Source of the DNA: Streptomyces sp. HUAS YS2
GTDB lineage: Bacteria > Actinomycetota > Actinomycetes > Streptomycetales > Streptomycetaceae
Length of the DNA: 64,000 nt
NCBI RefSeq assembly: GCF_033343995.1
Contig: NZ_CP137573.1
Span: 868,001-932,000, forward strand
Reading direction: 5' to 3'
Below, in pieces: positions 50,964 through 59,164 of this stretch. Position 1 is the first letter of the stretch, and each line of letters starts with the position of its first letter. Both the position numbers and the translations under genes were made by a program. Below the pieces are notes generated by a model that was given only the letters and a program-made list of their open reading frames with translations, was not told where the DNA came from and made no database searches.

Positions 50964-52439
50964 CTAAAGCCCCTCGGTCGTCGGTGGGGCCGTGCGGTGG
51001 ACGCTGCGAACGGCGGCCACGTCGGCAGCGACCGCCGGCATCGGCAGATGGGCGCTGAAGGCGTCGAGCCGGCGGCGGACGCTGGTCGCGATGCCCTTGC
51101 CGAGGACGTACCGGGTGGGGCTGACGGCGTTCGGCGCGGCATCGAGGATCTTGTGCGCCTCGCGGCTGCGGAGGCCCGTGTGGGCCAGGACCAGGTGGGT
51201 CAGGCGGTGTTCGCGGCAGGCCAGGGTCTCGCCGATCGCGGTCGCGGCGGCAAGATCGAGGCGGTTGTCGGCCGCGCCGAGCGTTCCGGCGGCCCGGACC
51301 CGGCCGAAGTCGAGGAGTTCGACGCCGGCGCCCGCCGCGGCTGCGACGAGCCGGGCGGCCGCCTCGGGGCCGATGCCGTTGCTCGCGACCGAGAGCCGCG
51401 CCGTCCGGCCGTACGGGGCTCGCTCCAGAGCGGCGGCGAGCAGCAGCGCGCCCTCGTCGCCCAACCGGGCGGCGGACGCGTACAGTTCGCCGACCGCTCC
51501 GGCCGCGAGCAGCGCGGCCAGCGGGGCCGCGCCGGTGCGGCCGAGCGGGTTGCCGCCGACGAAGAGCCGTTCGATGCGGCGGCCGGAGGCGGCGGCCGTG
51601 AGCAGCGCCTCGGCGAGGACGGCGAGGCCCGCCGGGTCGAGGCCGGTCTGTACGAGGTCGAGGGTGCGCAGCCCGGAGGCGGCGGCGACCAGGTCGGCGG
51701 CGGCCCGTCCGCCGTCGGGGCCGAGAGGGTTGCGCTTCAGCCACACGCCGCCGACGACGTGCTCGGAGGCGCGCAGGCTGTCGGCGATCCGGCAGGCGCC
51801 GCCTGCGGTGATGCCGTTGCAGCCCAGGTAGAGCGTCTCCACTCCCGCGCCCACGGTCTTCTCGGCGACGTCGGCCGCTCCGTCGTCGCCGAGCCCGTCG
51901 GTACCGAGCAGCAGATGCCGCACGCGGGCCGGTCGCGCGGTGTCGCCGAGAGCCTCGGCGACGAGCGCGGCCCCCTCGGGCCCGAGCGCCTGCTTGCACA
52001 GGTCGAGCCGCCCGTCGGGCATCGCCGTCCCGGCCGGAAAGTCGAGTCGTCGCTCGGCCACCGCCCCACCACGCAGCCAGTCCAGCAACGGCCCGAGATC
52101 GGCCACGGACCGAGGCAGCACAGCGGGGACCCCGGCGTAGCCGGCAGGGGTGGGCCGGCCGGCGTGGTGCGACGCATCAGCGAGGTCAGCGCTCGTCGCA
52201 GGTGCCGCGCGGTGCGACGGGCCCGTGCCGGCAGCACCGGCGGGCGGCGCGGTGTGACCCGAGTCGCCGGCGGGGCCGGCGTCCGCCGCGGACACGGCTG
52301 GCGACGACGCGCCCGACGCGAAGGCAGCGCTCGTCGCAGGCGCCCCGGCGGAGCCTGCGGACGGGGTCCGCCGGGCGCCTCCGGCGCTCTCGGCGCCTCC
52401 GTCGGCTTCGCCGTGCTCCCCCGTCCCCGTCGCCGTCAC
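50964..52439 (-). CDS. Leucine-rich-repeat protein (ribonuclease-inhibitor type)
   Basis: 491 residues from GTG 52439, overlapping the SDR stop (GTGA). Residues 1-105 are Ala/Pro/Ser/Thr-rich and disordered. From about 130 to 440 there are RI-type repeats of about 28 residues ('ALGPEGAALVAEALGD', 'GCNGITAGGACRIADSL', 'KRNPLGPDGGRAAADLV', 'GGNPLGRTGAAPLAALL'). Such repeats bind proteins. It is coupled to a zinc-ribbon SDR and probably acts with it. There is no signal peptide, so the protein is cytoplasmic. Confidence 0.85.
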   Translation of the reverse strand: MTATGTGEHGEADGGAESAGGARRTPSAGSAGAPATSAAFASGASSPAVSAADAGPAGDSGHTAPPAGAAGTGPSHRAAPATSADLADASHHAGRPTPAGYAGVPAVLPRSVADLGPLLDWLRGGAVAERRLDFPAGTAMPDGRLDLCKQALGPEGAALVAEALGDTARPARVRHLLLGTDGLGDDGAADVAEKTVGAGVETLYLGCNGITAGGACRIADSLRASEHVVGGVWLKRNPLGPDGGRAAADLVAAASGLRTLDLVQTGLDPAGLAVLAEALLTAAASGRRIERLFVGGNPLGRTGAAPLAALLAAGAVGELYASAARLGDEGALLLAAALERAPYGRTARLSVASNGIGPEAAARLVAAAAGAGVELLDFGRVRAAGTLGAADNRLDLAAATAIGETLACREHRLTHLVLAHTGLRSREAHKILDAAPNAVSPTRYVLGKGIATSVRRRLDAFSAHLPMPAVAADVAAVRSVHRTAPPTTEGL

Positions 52440-53773
52440 CACTCCGCCTCCTGGTAGTCCTTCAGGAACACGCCCGACACCGGCGCGCCCGCCTCGCCGC
52501 GCACGATCGGGTCGTAGACGCGGGCCGCGCCGTCGACGATGTCCAGGGGGGTGCGGAAGCCCGTGTCGGCGATGCGGGTCTTCTTCGGCAGGGGGTTCTC
52601 GTCGGTGATCCAGCCCGTGTCGACGGCGCACATGTGGACGCCCTGGGCGGCGAGTTCGGCGCCGCTGGTGCGGGTGAGCATGTTGAGCGCGGCCTTCGCC
52701 ATGTTGGTGTGCGGGTGGCCGGCCATCTTGTTGCGGACGGCGAACCGGCCTTCCACGGCGGTGACGTTGACGACGTACCGATTCGTCCGCGGCGAGGCCA
52801 GCAGCAGCGGCAGCAGCCGGTCGACCAGCAGCGCGGGCGCGAGGGCGTTGACGAGCTGGGTCTCCAGGAGTTCGGCCGGGTCCAGTTCGCCGAGCCGGGC
52901 GGACCAGGAGTTGGCGGGCGCGTGGTCGGGCAGCAGGCCCGCCTCGTCCGCCTCCTCCAGTACGAGGGCCAGCGCGCCCCCCGCGGCCGGCGCCGCGAGC
53001 GCGCGCATCGGCGCGTATCCGGGCGCGTGCCAGACGCCCTCGGGGAGCGCCGCGGTCTCGCCGGAGGCGAGCAGCGCGTACGACTCGGGCGGTCGGCGGA
53101 CGGTCTGGGCGGCGTTGTTGACGAGGATGTCCAGCGGTTCGCCGTCCTGGCGGAGCCGCTCGCACAGGCCGAGGACCTGCCGCGGGTCGCGCAGGTCGAC
53201 GGCGACGACGGTGAGCCGGTCGAGCCACGCCTCGCTGCCGGGCTCGGCGCGGAACCGCCGCAGCGTGTCGTGCGGGAACCGGGAGGTCACGAGGAGTTCG
53301 GCGCCGTCGCGGAGCATCATCAGCGCCAGCTGGAAGCCGATCTTGACCCGGGCGCCGGTGAGCAGCGCCCGACGGCCGGTGAGGTCGGTGCTCAGGGAGC
53401 GGCGGGCGGTGTTGTCGGCGGCGCAGCCCGGGCAGAGCAGGTGGTAGAACGCGTCGGCCTGTCGATAGAACGACTTGCAGACGTAGCAACGCCGGGGCCG
53501 GTGGAAGACCCCGGCCGTTCCCTCGTCGCCGGGCGTGAGCGGCGCGTCCTCGCGCCGGGCGACCGCGCCGGTCGCCGTCGCGGCCACCACGGCGGCGTCC
53601 GCCGCCGCGCGCGCGTCGTTGCGGGACTTGCGGCGGCGGTTCCGGCCCTCGCGGGCGAACGAGGCGGCCACCTGCTCGGCGTGGAGCCGGACCGGGTCGT
53701 CGACGGGCAGCGCGCGCAGCCGGCCGACCGTCCGGTGGAACGCGGCGAGTTCCGCGTCGCTGATCTGTTCCAT
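52436..53773 (-). CDS. SDR-fold protein with N-terminal zinc ribbon, catalytic Tyr missing
   Basis: 445 residues from ATG 53773. Residues 1-90 are helical and basic ('GRNRRRKSRNDARAAADAA'). A four-Cys zinc ribbon is at about 95-121 ('CYVCKSF' and 'LLCPGCAADN'). The Rossmann domain follows ('ALLTGARVKIGFQLALMML', 'DILVNNAAQTV'). The YxxxK Tyr is replaced by Thr ('THTNMAKAAL' context) and the Ser position by Thr, so classical SDR catalysis is unlikely. It is coupled to the LRR gene and begins 41 bp behind the tRNA-Gly gene. Confidence 0.85.
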   Translation of the reverse strand: MEQISDAELAAFHRTVGRLRALPVDDPVRLHAEQVAASFAREGRNRRRKSRNDARAAADAAVVAATATGAVARREDAPLTPGDEGTAGVFHRPRRCYVCKSFYRQADAFYHLLCPGCAADNTARRSLSTDLTGRRALLTGARVKIGFQLALMMLRDGAELLVTSRFPHDTLRRFRAEPGSEAWLDRLTVVAVDLRDPRQVLGLCERLRQDGEPLDILVNNAAQTVRRPPESYALLASGETAALPEGVWHAPGYAPMRALAAPAAGGALALVLEEADEAGLLPDHAPANSWSARLGELDPAELLETQLVNALAPALLVDRLLPLLLASPRTNRYVVNVTAVEGRFAVRNKMAGHPHTNMAKAALNMLTRTSGAELAAQGVHMCAVDTGWITDENPLPKKTRIADTGFRTPLDIVDGAARVYDPIVRGEAGAPVSGVFLKDYQEAEW

Positions 53774-53814
53774 GCCCTGCCCCGCCCCGCCCTGCCCCGC
53801 TGTCGTCCTTCCCG

Positions 53815-53887
53815 TGGCCCCGACCGGATTCGAACCGGCGTGTCCCCTCTGGGCAAGAGGGTGCGACTGCCTCTGCGCTACAGGACC
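53815..53887 (-). tRNA. tRNA-Gly(GCC) with atypical D-arm
   Basis: A complete 73-nt cloverleaf. Acceptor GGTCCTG/CGGGGCC (7 pairs, two G-U), D-arm GCGC-AGAGGCAG-TCGC, anticodon arm CCCTC-TTGCCCA-GAGGG (anticodon GCC), variable GACAC, T-arm GCCGG-TTCGAAT-CCGGT, A73. CCA is not encoded. It follows tRNA-Asp by 6 nt on the same strand and probably shares its promoter. Confidence 0.87.
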
Positions 53888-53893
53888 GTGCTG

Positions 53894-53966
53894 CCCGGAC
53901 GGTCGGATTCGAACCGACGTGACTCGACCTGACAAGTCGGCGCGCCTGCCTCTGCGCTACGTCCGG
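53894..53966 (-). tRNA. tRNA-Asp(GTC) with atypical D-arm
   Basis: A complete 73-nt cloverleaf. Acceptor CCGGACG/CGTCCGG is perfect, D-arm GCGC-AGAGGCAG-GCGC (4 pairs), anticodon arm CCGAC-TTGTCAG-GTCGA (anticodon GTC, one outer C-A mismatch), variable GTCAC, T-arm GTCGG-TTCGAAT-CCGAC, discriminator G73, the normal identity base for Asp. CCA is not encoded. Promoter TATGAT (53984-53979) with GTGACC 16 bp further upstream. Confidence 0.9.
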
Positions 53967-53978
53967 ACAGTGCCGGTG

Positions 53979-54006
53979 ATCATATCGTCGACCCGCACGG
54001 GGTCAC
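53979..54006 (-). promoter_or_regulatory. Promoter of the tRNA-Asp/tRNA-Gly pair
   Basis: -35 GTGACC (54006-54001), 16-bp spacer, -10 TATGAT (53984-53979); the tRNA-Asp 5' end is 12 nt downstream. The -35 overlaps the stop codon of the Rrf2 gene. The transcript could read on into the SDR-LRR pair, since no terminator is seen in 53774-53814. Confidence 0.6.
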
Positions 54007-54470
54007 CGCGGCGGGTAGCTCCGTACGTCGTCGTTGTACGTCTGCGCCCGCTCGCGGACCAGGTCGGGCAGTTCGCCGGAGGCGAGGTCGGCCAGCGTGG
54101 TGCCCTCCAGGACCTGCCGCAGGCTGGTCCGCACGGCCCGCCAGACGTCGGGGAGCGGGGCCGCCGCCCCTTCGTACGCCAGGCCGGTCAGCTTCAGGTC
54201 GCGCACGCTGACGAGGGGCCCGTCCATGGCCCGGATCACGTCGGCGAGGGTGATCTCGGCCGGCGGCCGGGTGAGCGCGTAGCCGCCGTCCGGCCCACGC
54301 TCGCTGCGCACCAGCCGGGCCTGGCGCAGTTCGCTGAGGACGACGAAGAGGAACCGCACGGGGATGTCCTGGGCGCCCGCGACGTCCTCGGCCTTCCGGG
54401 GCCGCTCGGGGGACCGGGCGAGCTCCGCCATGGCCCGTACCGCGTAGTCCGTGCGCGCTGAGATCCTCAC
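54003..54470 (-). CDS. Rrf2-family transcriptional regulator lacking cluster cysteines
   Basis: 155 residues from GTG 54470. Rrf2 winged helix: 'MRISARTDYAVRAMAELA', 'PVRFLFVVLSELRQARLVRSERGPDGGYALTRP', 'LADVIRAMDGPL'. The three Cys that bind Fe-S in IscR/NsrR are absent, so it belongs to the CymR/YwnA-like, Fe-S-independent branch. It is divergent from the FAD-TPR gene, and a dyad sits over that promoter. Confidence 0.92.
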   Translation of the reverse strand: MRISARTDYAVRAMAELARSPERPRKAEDVAGAQDIPVRFLFVVLSELRQARLVRSERGPDGGYALTRPPAEITLADVIRAMDGPLVSVRDLKLTGLAYEGAAAPLPDVWRAVRTSLRQVLEGTTLADLASGELPDLVRERAQTYNDDVRSYPPR

Positions 54471-54536
54471 CGCCTCAATGTCTCACGGGTGGCGGGAAAT
54501 GGTGGCCGGGGTGCGGCGCTCTTGGCGATACACATT

Positions 54537-54555
54537 GTTCATCGACATAGTGAAC
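54537..54555 (+). promoter_or_regulatory. Candidate Rrf2 operator GTTCA-N9-TGAAC
   Basis: A perfect 5-bp dyad overlapping a plausible promoter for the + gene (TTGGCG around 54522, CATAGT around 54546). It is 44 bp upstream of the GTG at 54599 and 67 bp from the divergent Rrf2 start. Confidence 0.45.
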
Positions 54556-54598
54556 TTCCCAGTGCGAGCGACACCCGCCCCGACGCCGGAGGTTCAAG

Positions 54599-57340
54599 GT
54601 GCATCCCGTGGTCCCCGTGGTTCCTTTGGTTCCCGCGACGTCAGCGCTCCCCACCTCCGATCGTCCCGTGGTGGCCGTGGTCGGCGCCGGGGCCGCCGGA
54701 GCGCTGGTGGCCGTCCAGCTGTGCGAGACCGCGGCGCGGCGCCGTACACCGCTCGACCTGGTGCTCATCGACCCCGCTCCGGAGGCCGGCCGCGGCGTCG
54801 CGTACGCCACCGAGGTTCCGGCCCACCGGCTCAACGTGCCGGTCGGCGGGATGAGTTGTTACCCCGACGATCCCGGCCATTTCCAGCGCTGGCTGTGCCG
54901 ACACGGCGAATCGACGGTCACCGCCGGGGACTTCGCGGCGCGGTGGCGCTTCGGCTCGTACCTCGCCGACACCCTCGGCCGGGCGATCATCACGGCGCAC
55001 GGCACGGTCGCGGTGCGCCGGCTGCGCACCACGGTGACCCGTTGCGCGGCGCGGAAGAAGGCGGACGGACCCGACGCGACCGACGGCTTCGTCCTGCGCC
55101 TCGCCGACGGCGCGACCCTGGACGCCGACGCCGTGGTCCTGGCGACCGGACCCGCGCCGGGCACGTCCGCGTGGTCGCCGGACGAACTGCGTGCCTCGGA
55201 CCGGTTCGTCGCCCGGCCCTGGGCCCCCGGGGCTCTCGACGCGATCGGAGACGCGGAGGACGTGCTGCTGGTCGGCGCCGGGCTCACCGCCGTCGACCTC
55301 GCGCTGGTCCTGGACCGGCCCGGCCGCACCGTGCACACCCTGTCCCGCAGCGGCCTGCTCCCCCGGCCGCACGCCGTCGCCCCGCTGCCGCCGATGCCCG
55401 CCCCGGAAGGGCTGGCCGGCCTCCCGCTGCCCCGGCTCCGCGCCGCGCTCCGCCGCCACCTGGCCGCCTCGATGCGCGAACACGGCGACTGGCGGCCCGC
55501 GATGGACGGCATCCGCCCGCACATCGCCGCACTGTGGCAGGGCCTGGACGACGACGAGCGCGCCGAGTTCCTGGGCCGCGACGCGACCCGCTGGAACGTG
55601 CACCGGCACCGCATGGCGCCGACCACGGCCGAGGCCGTCTCCCGGATCCGCGCCGCCCACCGGCTGCGGGTGCACGCCGGCCGGGTCGCCGCCGTCCGCC
55701 CGCTGGACGACGGCCTCGTCGTCGTCCTGGCCGACGGGCGGGAGCTGCGCGTCGGCCGGGTCGTCGACTGCACCGGCCCCGGGATGCGCCCGGACGGCGA
55801 CCCGCTGTGGGCCGGACTGCTGGCCGACGGGCTCGCCATGCCGGGCCCGCTGGGGATCGGCGTCGCAACCGACGGCGGCCGGCTTGTCGGGGCCCGACAC
55901 AACGCCGCACGACCGCTGTTCACCCTCGGCGCGCCCCGGCGCGGCGAGCTGTGGGAGACGACCGCGATCCCGGAGATCCGCGCCCAGGCCCGGGAGGTCG
56001 CCGAGGCGGTGCTCGCGCCGGCCGCGGCGCGGGTACGGCCCGCCCGGCGCCGCCCCACCGACCAGTTCGGGCTGCCGGTGTCCACGCACGCCGCCGCCGC
56101 GGCCGCCTACCGCGCCGGGCTCGGCCGCGTGGTGACCGTACGGGCCAAGGCGGCCGACTCCTTCGCCCGGTCCGTCGAGCTCGACCCCGGTTTCGCGCTC
56201 GGCCATGCCGCGCTCGCGCTGCTCGGCCACGAGTGCGGGGCGGACGTCGACGTGCCACGGGCGCTCGCGGACGCCCGCCGAGCAGCGGCCGAGCGCGGGG
56301 ACGAGCGGGAGCGCTCGTTCGTGGACGTCGTCGGCCGCCGGATCGCCGCGGACGACGGCGACCGGGCGCTCGTCGGGCACCTGGAGCGGTTCCCCGGCGA
56401 CGCGTTGGCACTGAGCACCGCCGTCCCGACCATCGCCTTCTCCGGCGTCGGCGACCTCGACGACAACCTGGCCCAGCGGCTGGTGGAGCGCACCGCTCCG
56501 GCGTACGAGGGGCACTGGTTCCACACCTCGCTGCGGTCCTTCCTGCTCCAGGAGGAGGGGCGGATCGACGAGGCCGGCGTCCTGGCCCGGGAGGCGCTGG
56601 CCGCCGAGCCGGCCTCCGGGCACGCCGTGCACGCGCTCGCCCACGTCCACTACGAGTCCGGCGACCACCACGCCGGGCGGGACTGGCTCGACGGCTGGAT
56701 CTCCGGGCACGGCCGGGGCGCGGTCCACCGCGCCCACTTCTCCTGGCACGTGGCGCTGCACGAACTCGCCCTGGACGACCCGGACGCGGTGCGCCGCCGC
56801 TGGTTCGCGCAGCTCGCCCCGCACCGCGTCAACGGCGTGCGGGCGCTGGTCGACTCGGGTTCGCTGCTGTGGCGGGCGCGGATGTGCCGGAACTGGGCGG
56901 GCCGGATGCCCGTCGGGCACGTCCTCGACGCGGTCGCGGCCGAGCTGGTGGAGCGTCCTGCGACGGCGTTCACGGCCCTGCACGGCGCGGTCGCACTGAC
57001 CGCCGCCGGCGACCTGGCGGGCCTGCGCCGACTGCGCCGGCACACCGCGGGCGCGGACGCGGTGCAGCGCGAGGTGGTCGCCCCGCTGTGCGTGGCCCTG
57101 GAGGCGGTACTGGAGGAGCGCTGGTCCGCGGCCGTCGAGGGGCTGCGCGCCCTGCTGCCCACGCTGCGCCGGGTCGGCGGCAGCGCGGCGCAGCGCGAGG
57201 TGGTCGAGGAGACGCTCCTGTACGCGCTGGTGGAGGCCGGCCAGAGCGACGCGGCCCGACACCTGCTCCAGTCCCGCCTGGACCGCCGCGACTCCCCCCT
57301 GGACACCCGCCGCCTGGCGGCACTCGGCGAACAGGCCTGA
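54599..57340 (+). CDS. FAD/NAD(P)-binding protein fused to TTC38-like TPR domain
   Basis: 913 residues from GTG 54599 (GGAGG, 6-nt spacing). Residues 20-490 form an FAD/NAD(P)-binding domain ('VVAVVGAGAAGALVAVQLCE', 'GRGVAYATEVPAHRLNVPVGGM', 'VLLVGAGLTAVDLALVLDRPG'), resembling NAD_binding_9 proteins. From about 500 onward the sequence is TTC38-like helical repeats ('AADSFARSVELDPGFALGHAALALLG', 'HALAHVHYESGDHHAGRDWL'). These two parts are usually separate proteins; the joint near 'PARRRPTDQFGLP' is in frame with no sign of frameshift. Redox enzyme with a built-in repeat scaffold is inference. Confidence 0.88.
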   Translation: MHPVVPVVPLVPATSALPTSDRPVVAVVGAGAAGALVAVQLCETAARRRTPLDLVLIDPAPEAGRGVAYATEVPAHRLNVPVGGMSCYPDDPGHFQRWLCRHGESTVTAGDFAARWRFGSYLADTLGRAIITAHGTVAVRRLRTTVTRCAARKKADGPDATDGFVLRLADGATLDADAVVLATGPAPGTSAWSPDELRASDRFVARPWAPGALDAIGDAEDVLLVGAGLTAVDLALVLDRPGRTVHTLSRSGLLPRPHAVAPLPPMPAPEGLAGLPLPRLRAALRRHLAASMREHGDWRPAMDGIRPHIAALWQGLDDDERAEFLGRDATRWNVHRHRMAPTTAEAVSRIRAAHRLRVHAGRVAAVRPLDDGLVVVLADGRELRVGRVVDCTGPGMRPDGDPLWAGLLADGLAMPGPLGIGVATDGGRLVGARHNAARPLFTLGAPRRGELWETTAIPEIRAQAREVAEAVLAPAAARVRPARRRPTDQFGLPVSTHAAAAAAYRAGLGRVVTVRAKAADSFARSVELDPGFALGHAALALLGHECGADVDVPRALADARRAAAERGDERERSFVDVVGRRIAADDGDRALVGHLERFPGDALALSTAVPTIAFSGVGDLDDNLAQRLVERTAPAYEGHWFHTSLRSFLLQEEGRIDEAGVLAREALAAEPASGHAVHALAHVHYESGDHHAGRDWLDGWISGHGRGAVHRAHFSWHVALHELALDDPDAVRRRWFAQLAPHRVNGVRALVDSGSLLWRARMCRNWAGRMPVGHVLDAVAAELVERPATAFTALHGAVALTAAGDLAGLRRLRRHTAGADAVQREVVAPLCVALEAVLEERWSAAVEGLRALLPTLRRVGGSAAQREVVEETLLYALVEAGQSDAARHLLQSRLDRRDSPLDTRRLAALGEQA

Positions 57341-57452
57341 CAGGCCGGGGGCGGGGTGGAGTGGGGCGGGGGCAGGGCGAGTCCGGGCCCCCGAGGCCGT
57401 CGAAGGACTCGCCTGACGAGGCGTCGGCCGAGGCGGCCGGCGCGTGTTCCAT

Positions 57453-57500
57453 CGGGCGAAATCGCCCGGTGGACGCCGGGCGAAAACACCCGGCGGACGA
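57453..57500 (+). repeat. Two tandem 24-bp hairpin repeats upstream of pirin gene
   Basis: Units 57453-57476 and 57477-57500 match at 20 of 24 positions, and each folds on itself (CGGGCG-AAAT-CGCCCG; CCGGG...CCCGG). They end 25 bp before the pirin ATG, so they could be operator sites, 5'-UTR hairpins, or a terminator for the FAD-TPR gene. Confidence 0.5.
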
Positions 57501-57525
57501 CCCCGCGCCCACTAGGTTGTGGCCC

Positions 57526-58491
57526 ATGAGCAACCTTGACCGTCAGCCCACGCCCAGTGTCTGCGGCGGACGCGGCTTCGTCGTCGCCGAGCCGGTACGG
57601 GAACTCCTCAGCCCGCGCCACGTCAAGCTCGGCGAGTCGACCGAGGTGCGCCGGCTGCTGCCCAACCTCGGCCGGCGCATGGTCGGCGCGTGGGCCTTCG
57701 TCGACCACTACGGTCCGGACGACATCGCGGACGAGCCCGGCATGCAGGTCCCGCCCCATCCGCACATGGGGCTGCAGACCGTCAGCTGGCTGCACGAGGG
57801 CGAGGTGCTGCACCGCGACAGCACCGGCAGCCTGCAGACGATCCGGCCGCGCGAGCTGGGCCTGATGACCTCCGGCCGGGCCATCTCCCACTCGGAGGAG
57901 AGCCCGCGCGACCACGCCCGCTTCCTGCACGGCGCGCAGCTGTGGGTGGCGCTGCCGGACGCGCACCGGCATGTCGAGCCGCACTTCCAGCACCACGCGG
58001 AACTGCCCCGCGTGACGGCCACCGGCCTGACCGCCACGGTGATCCTGGGCGAGCTGGACGGCGCCCGCTCCCCCGGCACGACGTACAGCCCGATCGTCGG
58101 CGCGGACCTCGCCGTGACCGCGGGCACGGAGACCGTGCTGCCGCTGGAGCCGGACTTCGAGTACGCGGTCCTGTCGATGTCCGGCGAGGCCGAGGTCGAC
58201 GGTGTGCCGGTGCTGCCCGGCTCGATGCTCTACCTCGGCTGCGGCCGCACCGAACTGCCACTGCGCGCGGTCTCCGACGCGGGCCTGATGCTCCTGGGCG
58301 GCGAGCCGTTCGAGGAGGAGCTGGTGATGTGGTGGAACTTCATCGGCAGGTCGCAGGACGACATCACCCAGGCCCGCGAGGACTGGATGACCGGGTCGAG
58401 ATTCGGCGAAGTAAAGGGCTACGCCGGCGACCGCCTGGACGCCCCCGAACTGCCGCCCGTCCCGCTCAAGCCCCGAGGCCGAGTACGCTGA
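57526..58491 (+). CDS. Pirin-family bicupin protein
   Basis: 321 residues. The pirin metal-binding cupin is near residue 75 ('PPHPHMGLQTVSWLHEGEVLHRDS') with 'SGRAISHSEESP' following, and a second cupin lies C-terminal ('VDGVPVLPGSMLYLGCG'). Metal ligands H-H-H-E are all present. Bacterial pirins have quercetinase activity or bind regulatory proteins; neither can be assigned here. Same strand as the FAD-TPR gene, 185 bp away, with tandem hairpin repeats between. Confidence 0.92.
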   Translation: MSNLDRQPTPSVCGGRGFVVAEPVRELLSPRHVKLGESTEVRRLLPNLGRRMVGAWAFVDHYGPDDIADEPGMQVPPHPHMGLQTVSWLHEGEVLHRDSTGSLQTIRPRELGLMTSGRAISHSEESPRDHARFLHGAQLWVALPDAHRHVEPHFQHHAELPRVTATGLTATVILGELDGARSPGTTYSPIVGADLAVTAGTETVLPLEPDFEYAVLSMSGEAEVDGVPVLPGSMLYLGCGRTELPLRAVSDAGLMLLGGEPFEEELVMWWNFIGRSQDDITQAREDWMTGSRFGEVKGYAGDRLDAPELPPVPLKPRGRVR

Positions 58492-58671
58492 CCTGCCCAT
58501 TCGCGGCTCGGTCGCACGAGGGCCGAGCGAGCGCCGCCCTGCCCGCTCGGCCCCTGCTCGCTGCGCCCGAAAACACTCACCAGAAGGCTCGTCGGGCTTC
58601 TCCCGAGGTGCGCTGCCGCCACCAGATCCTGGCCGCCGCCTGCATCGGCATCCTTACTCTGACCGATCAGC

Positions 58672-58689
58672 GCCCCGCAGAGGCGGGGC
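58672..58689 (-). terminator. Terminator of the secreted protein gene
   Basis: A 7-bp perfect GC stem (58672-58678 / 58683-58689), loop AGAG, 18 bp beyond the stop of the minus-strand gene at 58707. The remaining 58492-58671 shows no further feature I can support. Confidence 0.6.
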
Positions 58690-58706
58690 ATTGGCCTCCA
58701 GTTACC

Positions 58707-59114
58707 TCAGGACGGATTGGGGAAGAGGAAGATCGCGTCCCCCTTGAGCACCTTGCGGTCATCGAGCTTGGTGAACACGAAGTAGTAGGTTCCCTCGACG
58801 GGTGCTTTGTAAGTGAATTCCTGGCCCTTCGCACACTTCAGGGTTGCTCCCCCCGCCGACGCGTCTCGCCCCACCCGAGAGCGGAACAGTTCGGCGTGGA
58901 ACTTCTCGGACTTGTTGCAGTTCATGATCCTGAGAGTCGTCTTGCCAGCACCCTGCTGCCATGTCTGCGATTCAAGACGGTACTTGAAGGAGAAGGGCAC
59001 TGGCTTCGCCGCAGCAACGGCCATACCGGCTTGAGCCGTGCCGAGCAGCCCGGCAGCAAGCAAGGCTCCACAGAACCGCCGGGATCGGAGGCTGAAGCGC
59101 GTACTCCGTGTCAT
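58707..59114 (-). CDS. Small secreted protein, unknown family
   Basis: 135 residues from ATG 59114 behind AGGAG. Signal peptide about 1-36 ('GALLAAGLLGTAQAGMAVAAA'). The mature chain of about 100 residues has two Cys (66, 94) and reads as an all-beta domain: 'FSFKYRLESQTW', 'TTLRIMNCN', 'FTYKAPVEGTYYFVFTKLDD', like extracellular stabilising or pre-peptidase-type domains. No enzymatic motif. It has its own terminator. The 288 bp upstream contain a 13-bp palindrome. Confidence 0.72.
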   Translation of the reverse strand: MTRSTRFSLRSRRFCGALLAAGLLGTAQAGMAVAAAKPVPFSFKYRLESQTWQQGAGKTTLRIMNCNKSEKFHAELFRSRVGRDASAGGATLKCAKGQEFTYKAPVEGTYYFVFTKLDDRKVLKGDAIFLFPNPS

Positions 59115-59164
59115 TCATTTCTCCTAGGCAGATTGATCGAGATGCGTTAACCATCCCCAGCCTG

